Shown here: positions 56,406 to 64,000 of the stretch, piece by piece | How the letters are laid out: each line of letters begins with the position of its first letter | How positions within the stretch are numbered: position 1 is the first letter of the stretch | Source of the DNA: Crocodylus rhombifer | Taxonomy: Eukaryota; Chordata; Crocodylia; Crocodylidae | DNA length: 64,000 bases | Direction of reading: 5' to 3' | Assembly: GCA_038503035.1 (NCBI GenBank) | Contig: JAVSML010024436.1 | Span: 372,001 to 436,000 of the forward strand | The notes under the pieces: model-generated | Database searches by the model: none | The model's input: only the letters and a program-made list of their open reading frames with translations | What the model was told of the DNA's origin: nothing | Program-made: the position numbers and the translations under genes

Positions 56406-59400
56406 AGCATCCCCATGCTGAAAAATGGCAGCAGGGCACTTAATTCAAGATGCCATGCCACCATTTTTCAGCTGAAGATAATTCCCACATGGATGCAGTG
56501 CCTGCAAAATAGAGTGCAGTGGAGGGTCTGAGGCAGGCAGTCATTTGTTTGTGAAACTTTCAGCAGGAGGAAGTTGAGTAAGAAGCCACACAAAGGTCTG
56601 AAAACTATAAGATGAGCTGAGTGGTGCCAGTCTGTATTTAGCAAGTGACAACATACCCACAGCAAAGTGGAGGAAGAAGAGGAGGTGGGGGCTGGCAGGG
56701 GAAAATCCATTTTCTGTTTTGAAAAATTGTAGAAAAAAAGAAAAATATAGAACCACTAGAGCAAGAGAACAAATGGGTTTAGGTGGAATAAATGGATTTT
56801 GCTTCTCTCCTAAAATTAAATCAGTGGGGGCAAACAGCACCCTGGAGCAGAGGGCCTCCATGAGTCCTATGCATTTATTAATTCCATTTTAAGCCCTAGG
56901 CTGTGTACGTAAACTAATGACATGCACTGAAAATCCTATGGAAATAGCTGAGCAAAATAAATGATAAGTGATACACAGTGCCTGATGCTATGTAGGTCTA
57001 AAGACAAATGATAGATAACTTGCAGAAGAAGATGCTCACCCATTAGATAAGCCAGGTTTTGTGAGACCACAGATTTAATGCAAAACATTTTAACTCTTCC
57101 CGTTCCCCTCCCCTGCTCTATCTTGTCATCCTCCCTCCCCCAGCATCTTCTCATAATCCTGGAGCTTACAGGCCAGGATAGAGGCTGGCTTTGTTTTACT
57201 TGCTTGTTCAGCACCTAGCACCGGACCTTATCCTCAAATGATATGCTTAGTTGCTACCATAACAAATTACGACAACAATAAAAATAGTGTTTGTTCCTAA
57301 GCAGTGTGCACAAAGATTGCCTCGTGGAACAGTTTTGCCTGTTAAAGGTGATCAGGCACTAGGGTGGTGATAACTATATAGTCTAAATGCTCAAACACTC
57401 AGGCACATTTGCGACAGCAAAATGAGTAATTGTGCATGTAAGGATGAATGGTGTTTGTACTTACCGATATTGGGCCTTCAGATGCATTTTATGCAGGCAT
57501 AACAGCTGCTCATGCACAAGCTGGAGGGCCTGTGCGTTAGCTTTATTTTTTGCAAGTGGGATTTCACAGGCAAATATTGCCCTCAGTTACACCCACTCAG
57601 CCCCAAGACCGCACACATGGCTGCGTGTATGTACTTTTGCGCATGTGTTTCCCTAGAAGGGAAAGTTTAATCTTCTTAGTTTCATATTACATAATGGGAA
57701 TGCGTGTTTTGCTTTTGCATTGAGATCCTGCAATCTCTTCTTGATGCCAGATTAAAGCGTATCATAAAGTGCTGATCAAACCTGCCCAAGATGAGTCACC
57801 CCTGGGCAGCAGGGTAGTGCACAACTTTTCTTCAGAGGGATCTAAGCAGTACAGCATAGGCTTGGGGCTGCCTATACATTTTACCCAGATCTGAACCAGT
57901 TTAATACCATCCACAGCCCCCTCTACACCCCAAAGTTTGGGCTCCAGTAATGGACAAAAAGGAGGAAGACTGACTCCATGAACAAACATGCCTGTTTGTT
58001 TTTCAGACTTGGATAGATAAGGCAAAAAAAATAAATAAATAAAAGGTCAACCAGTTGTCTCTGAAACAATCAAAAAGCCTGATTGCACAATCCAGGTGAT
58101 CAAGCAATTCTTATTCAAGTTAATGGCACTCAGGATCAGGCTCTGCTCCACTTCTTCCTCACCAGATAGTGTGATAGACAGATGCACTTTCCTGGTCCCT
58201 GGTTTTGCTCACTTGGGCCCAAACCTGTGAGGTGTTGGTCAGCACCCAATGATGTAGGTGGGTGCCTGGTGGTATTTACTAGAGCTCTTTGGACTTCACT
58301 AGGCATGTATTTGGAACTATGGGCACTTAAATACCTTAAAATATCTGGCCCATAACTCCCATTTAATACTCATAGTTTGCCTTGCCATCAGTGGAAGTGG
58401 ATGGCACTCAGTATCCCACCAGATGTGGCCCTTTCTCCACTGCCTCTAATGTTTCATCAGAAATGTTTCCTTTCCATCTTTCTGTCTGATTAACACCCAC
58501 ACATGAGCAAACATACCCAACTGGTCTTGACCATGCAAAATAAAGGCAGAGAGAACCTCACTATCCCATTCCCATTTAAACCAGACACGCTGAGCTTTAT
58601 ATATATATAAAGCTTTCTTGTTTAGCAGTACTTGAGTTTTACAGCCCCCGCCCCTCATCCATCTTGGCCATTCCTCCCAAAGCAATATCTGATTGGGGCC
58701 CTTTGTTCTCGATTTCTCAAGTGCTGATTTTACTAGCAGGCTGTTTTGTGATTAATCTGACTGATTGACTCTAGGCTGAGAAAAGGCTGGAATAAATCAT
58801 TCAGTCTAGCCCCTACTTTTTAGACACTGGTTTGGGTAGTTGGTTGGTTATTTATTAATTAAAAGTTGTCTTCAGAAGCTTAGGGTTTAAAAATAACTCA
58901 GAATAGACTGGACCTGTTTCATCCCAAAGTGATGAAGATCTTTATAGAAGAGTGTGGGTCCTAGGATGTAGCCAGGACCCAGAACTGGAAAGATTATGAT
59001 CCCCTTGAATACATCTGTTATTCTTGAAAGAAATCTGGATGCTCACTCACCCACCTCCTACCATTCAGACATACCCCACAGTCAATATCAAGGCAAGGTT
59101 GAAGCAGAGAAACATTTTACTTGAACCTTCAGCAGAAAACTAATAATGGTTCACACAGAGGTACGTGGTTTCACACTCAAGTGTGCACAGGAAGATGCAG
59201 TTTTCATGTGCCCAGCCTAGATATCAGCCTTTGAACATCAGTCCCAGTGAATCACTTTCATTGACTATTTACTATCGATCCCTTGAGCATTCCTGCCCCA
59301 CTCATATCAAAGTCCTGCTGGAAGTTAAGATGGTGAATCAGGCCTTCCCAGAGGCACTGATATACACTTAGCTGGTCTGGTGGGTTGGGGTCTCAGTCCT

Positions 59401-60904
59401 TAGTATGTGCTCTCCTCAGACTTAACTCCAAAGGAAATGTTAAGTTTTTTCTTGAGGTGGGTTTTTTGTTTGTTTGTCTGCTCTTCAAAAAGCTATTTCT
59501 TGGTTTTTTCTATGTAAAATGGCAAGCTCTAAACAACATTTTTTTAATTTCCCAAAACAAAACTTTATAAGACGTTAACATACCAGGGTGATAGGAGCCT
59601 TACGTAAACGGAGAGAGAGAAAGAGAAGAACCCAAATGATTCAAAGCTAAATCCGAGGCTTGTCTGTCTATCCTTTAAGTTGTTCATAATCTATGCAGCC
59701 ACACTCATTCCAGAGGCACAGTGGCAGCTTGCATGGCTGATCCCAAACAGAAATAAGGCACTTACATATTCTGTAATACTAAGTGTCCAGATCTAGGGTT
59801 ATTCAGGAAGAGCTATGGTGCTTCAAATGCAGAGCCTGCCTCATTCAGAAACAGCTATCAAGTGCAAACCAGCCCTTCCACAAACACATTGATGTAAAAA
59901 AAAAGGACAGCCCTTTCAATCCTTCCACAGCTCAGCATATTTCTCAGCAACCTGTGTGTAAATAATCTCAGTCTAATTTTCTTCTCACTCGCCCTTGGGT
60001 AAAACATGAGGTGCTTCAGAGAACCTCATGGAGTCATAGGAGTGCGAAGCAGAATGACAGGAGAGGAGAATCAACACTTTTGATTCAAATGGAAAGCAGA
60101 ACTCACCACACTGTCTCCTGTGTCCCAGTGATGAAAACAAGGCACACCTTCAACGCTCCATTATTTGATTCTGGTTGTCAGGCAGTTCCAGTAAACAGAG
60201 CCTGACAAAGAATCATTTTCCACTCTTTATTCTTTTGCCTGATGGGATCACCAGATTCCTTCATCTCAACCTAGCACTTCATTAACCCCCCAGGGCCCAG
60301 CCTTCAGCTGGGGTAAAGCAGTGCAGCTTATATTCTCAGCTGGGGTAAATGAATTTTACTATCCAGTTCCTGCCACCTGAGACCCTACTCCTTGCTGTTA
60401 GTGCTTTTGTTAAATAGAGCTTTCTTTTTATCTCTAACAGTTTGCTTTTCATGGCAAGGTACAACATCAACAACAACAACCAAACAACAAAGAATAGGAA
60501 TTGGTGCATGTTGCAAATTAGTAACAGTCTAATAAAGGATCACAAGGCAAACAACAATAAAGAAACTACCAGTAACTTTCCTGTGGAAAGCATTTCCAGG
60601 TAAAGAGCACTGAAGGAGAAATAAAAACTACTGTCAGATAGATTACTCACGCTTTGAATTTAAAATTTGTTGAAGGCAAAAAACCCACAGTTTTATCAAG
60701 CCTTATAATATTAGAAATATTTTCCTTCAAAAGATTAACATAAGAATAAACTATTTATTTGGATTTAAACCTTGTCCTATTGCAGCAATGTGACAGGATG
60801 TGAAAGCCAGGAAGGATACTGATTAGAAAGTGACTACCTACGTAGTCATAAAAAGAGTAATCCTGGACACTTCAGTATCAATGCTTAGATCTCAACCCCT
60901 TTGC
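56406..60904. other. Gene-free interval upstream of LBH
   Basis: Unique-looking, AT-rich, few transposons recognised. Short microsatellites occur, such as AAATAAATAAATAAA near 58029 and ATATATATATAA near 58600. Could hold distal LBH enhancers, but the sequence alone does not show it. Confidence 0.5.
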
Positions 60905-61040
60905 TTTGGTACTTTTTGCCATCTCCATTTTATGGGAGCTGTAAACAAAGCTCAGATAGGCAATGTGACTTACTTAGGGTCACCTCAGGGGTCAGTGGTG
61001 AATTCGGGAATAGAACTCAATGCTCCTGTATCCCAGCCAG
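60905..61040 (-). repeat. MIR-like SINE remnant
   Basis: CATCTCCATTTTATGGGAGC, then GGCAATGTGACTTACTTAGG and GTCAGTGGTGAATTCGGGAA, read as a reversed MIR core and 5' part. Confidence 0.55.
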
Positions 61041-62814
61041 GCTTGCAAAAACTACAGGGAAAGTTTCTTAGTGAAAAAATAAACTCTTCTCATTGGAATT
61101 TAAAAACAAAACCATGGAAACATTTCCCTTGCTCTCAGGTTTTATAAAAAGCTATTTTAACAAATTTAAATTTGGGGTCAGATTTGACCTGCTGGTGTCC
61201 TTTTAAATAGCTGAACTGAGGCCACAGGAGACAACGACAGAGCTAGGGTAAGGACCCAGGAGTTCCTAGCATCCATGCTTGTGTTCAGGCCACTTGACCA
61301 TCAGCTTTCTCTATTACTTCTGACTTTATTAACACTGGAGAATACACCACATGCAAGCAGCAACATGGTACCTTGACAAATACCCTGGGCATGACTGCTG
61401 TCTGAGTACATCAGTCTGTTCGTGCATTACCCTTCCTGAGTCTGTCCCAAGGCAAACATCCTTCTTTTTAAAATCTTCTTCAGCTACAGAGCATATCCGT
61501 CTATTTCTTTGGAAAAAAGGGATCTTGCAGTGTCATTCTTTCCAGTCACTTTCCACAGAACCTCTTTGAATGCATCACATTTCACACAGACTTTCAGATG
61601 GTGCTTGAATTTCACTACAGCTGGTGGAACAGAAAAAAGCTGATCAATGTTTGGTTGCACAGCCTTATGTGCCTTGTTGCTTTTCAGCCAAAGATCAGAG
61701 GGAAAGCCAAATAAATAGGGGGTAGAGAGCATATTATCTCGTGGCCTGTGGGAAGAAGTGAGTAAGAAGGGTATTACCTGCAAACCTAGGTGCCTTGATG
61801 CTGTTCGGTGGCACCAACTGCAATACTTGGAGAGGCTACTCAGGGGACAGGAATAAGAGATGCTCTTGTAACCTACCCCTTTGCTTTGTTTTACAGTTCA
61901 TATCACTACAAGAAGAGCGCAAACCAGCAGGCTAAGTCTGTAGCTCTTTTTGTATGAATTGTCCCATCAGTCATGTAGCTTGCTACAATCCTTTTCAGTC
62001 TTCAGGCCCTGATTCAGCAAAGGGCTTGGCTGCCACAGTGGTATCTGCTATGTAAGGCCTAAGCAAGATTATTTGATGACGGACTGATAGATGGAACAAA
62101 CAGACGTCAGGATTAGTCACCTAATCTTCAAACCTAAAAGAACCCTGTGATACTGTATTTTTAAAATGGATTCTCTTTTCTTGTACGGACAGATTGTCTA
62201 GCCTCTCTCTCACCTATGTAATTAGTTCAGTAGGAGACACTATCAAACAAACCTCCCACATTCCCTGGACCATCCTGCCGGCAAGAATACTGCAACCCTA
62301 TTTCTAGTGTCATTGAAGAATTCAACAGTGCAGCTCTTGCTTACTGCATTTGTTACTTGGGGCTTGTAAATTAATTTGGATTCAGGTAGGATGTGACTCT
62401 AAAGTGCAATAGTTCTTTTTGACCAGCTTCATGTGTGGACACTTTTTGGGGGGAATACAGATGTCAGTGGAGACACAACAACACTTGCATTGTTTTCTGC
62501 ATTACCAAATGCTAATTCTTGCTTGGGGGTTTTGTTACTTTCTTAGAAACTAAGGAGTGGTGGTTTGAAACCAAAAGAGCCTGATTCCCTGGTGCCCTGT
62601 ACATTGTGTGATCCTCTACACCAAAGCAAGATGAATGGTAAGTGCCAAACCAAATGATGTAAATGATGATGCGCAATCAGAAGAGGGCCCAACCCTGGAA
62701 CACATAGAATATTACACAGTCTTTGCCAGAGACTTTAAACATTCATTGGAAAACTCATAAAAGTTTTCAAATACACCAAAGGTTGTTATAAAGACAAGTA
62801 GTGGTAACCAATTC
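61041..62814. other. No recognisable gene
   Basis: Unique-looking sequence. The 99-codon minus-strand frame ending at 61484 is unsupported. Confidence 0.55.
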
Positions 62815-63085
62815 TTCTCTATGTCCACTGGAAAAAGGACAAGAAGTTCAGGGCTTAAATTACAAGGGAGGCTTAGGTTAGATATTAAGAACTTTCTATG
62901 TAAGGGAGAAGCAAAGCACTGGAACAGATTATCTAGAAAGAGTATGTGGAATCATTGCCCTTAGACGTTTTTAAGTGACGGTAAGATAAACACTGGTTTG
63001 GTTTGTTAGGAATGACCCTGGCTTGAGCAGGGAGTTGGATTAGATGACCTCTCAAGGTCTCTTTCAGTCCTATTTTCTATGACTT
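62815..63085 (+). mobile_element. CR1 3' tail fragment
   Basis: AAGCACTGGAACAGATTATC, CTTGAGCAGGGAGTTGGATT, AGATGACCTCTCAAGGTC and TTTCTATGACTTT match the CR1 3' region. Confidence 0.8.
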
Positions 63086-63737
63086 TTTTTTCCTGATTCA
63101 TGCTTAGTTATAAGTAAACATTTCATATTAGCCTGCAGTTGGGTATATGTGTCCCTCCCTTGCTATGTGCATATCACCATGACCTCATGCTTTCCCTAGC
63201 ACAGGTCATCATGTCTCCTCTTAAATGCCTCTCTGCAAGCTACATGTCTAAAATGTGTATCCCTTTGCTGCCCCAGACTGCAAAAGGTATAAGGCTTGAC
63301 CTACACTGAATGTTGTGTCAGCCAACGTACATTGGTGAGGAGAGTAGAAAAATCACTTCCTCGCCAACAAAGCAATTCTGGCAAAAGGTCTAGTGTAGAT
63401 GCTGTTGTAGCTTATTTTGTATAGAGAGCTCTTTTAAAGCTCTCCTCATCACAGGACTTCTTTTCTGGTATGAGCTGCACCTTTGTGAGGTTTGTTTATT
63501 GGTTTAAGTCAACAGGTACAGCTTTACAGCTAAAACCTTGTAAGTACAAAGAGGTGCTTTGCTTCCAAAACATTGTACAGATAGGCATATTTCCTAAATT
63601 ATAACTTACAGGCATCTTTCCATCTTAGCATTAATAGTATAATTTATAGCGCATTTTAAGTGTTCAAGCCTCCTGATAAAAAGGTAAATCTACCACCCTG
63701 TTCCCTGCATGTCATGCAGGTGGTGGAAAGAAGGAAC
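63086..63737. other. No recognisable gene
   Basis: Unique-looking DNA. Nothing supportable. Confidence 0.55.

Positions 63738-63738
<1 letters not shown>

Positions 63739-63775
<37 letters not shown>
63739..63775. repeat. 37-base poly-C run
   Basis: Uninterrupted C from 63739 to 63775, followed directly by a T run. Homopolymer G/C runs of this length are rare and often mis-sized in assemblies. Confidence 0.85.
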
Positions 63776-63781
63776 TTTTTT

Positions 63782-64000
63782 TCCTGGGGTAAACCCTGTG
63801 AGGTGTGAACCTATCTAGCTTTCTCTATTGCTACCCACAGTGGAGTGGACGGAGAAGGCTATATGCTGTCTAGTCTACTCCCAGCTGAAAGGCCACCGTT
63901 TGAACTAGGACAAAACTGGGCCAAAGACCTAGGAGCTATCACTGGTCCTTGTGTTCTCTCTTCTATGCTAAGTAGATCTCAGCTGCAGCAGAAACAACAT
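63782..64000. other. No recognisable gene
   Basis: Short unique-looking end of the window. Confidence 0.5.

Noticed and set aside
1..64000. CRISPR arrays, operons, phage or plasmid systems
   Set aside because: Gene structure, splice sites, CR1/hAT repeats and the CpG island are all vertebrate. No regularly spaced repeats or dense coding were seen.

Overview
This is a eukaryotic (vertebrate, very probably sauropsid) chromosomal window. It contains one recognisable protein-coding gene set in repeat-rich, mostly non-coding DNA. CR1 LINE copies ending in TCTATGATTCTATG-like tails, many non-autonomous hAT transposons with 8-bp target duplications, and old MIR-type SINE remnants together suggest a crocodilian. 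A turtle is the main alternative. There is no prokaryotic gene organisation and no CRISPR, tRNA or rRNA signal that I could see.

The gene is LBH (limb bud and heart development), on the minus strand. Three coding exons join in frame with canonical GT/AG sites: exon 1 at 53979-54004, exon 2 at 51749-51851, exon 3 at 40434-40649. Together they encode 114 residues. A CpG island with a TATA box (54238-54244), a perfect cAMP-response element (54296-54303) and a CCAAT box (54365-54369) forms the promoter. An AATAAA at 37968-37973 probably ends a 3'UTR of about 2.5 kb. Introns 1 and 2 are about 2.1 and 11.1 kb.

Positions 1-37.9 kb (downstream of LBH) hold no gene I can support. They hold CR1 fragments, a 2.6-kb decayed CR1 with endonuclease and reverse-transcriptase remnants (32.3-34.9 kb, minus), a 1.86-kb hAT element with internal tandem repeats and a perfect 8-bp duplication (6.8-8.7 kb), a hAT-in-hAT nest (28.8-29.5 kb), and two long TG...CA elements that look like solo LTRs (4.27-5.67 and 24.4-25.4 kb). 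Several foldback MITEs are also present. LBH intron 2 carries a 352-bp Tigger1-like MITE, several hAT copies and G-rich tracts. Positions 54.5-64 kb (upstream of LBH) hold a minisatellite, CR1 and hAT fragments, and a 37-base poly-C run near the end.

The points most worth a second look are: the Tigger1-like element, which closely resembles a mammalian family as I remember it; an array of short GCCC/GGGC palindromes inside the 4.27-5.67 kb element; a 98-bp near-identical copy of nearby sequence inside that same element; and a weak start context on LBH combined with a better-placed in-frame Met18.
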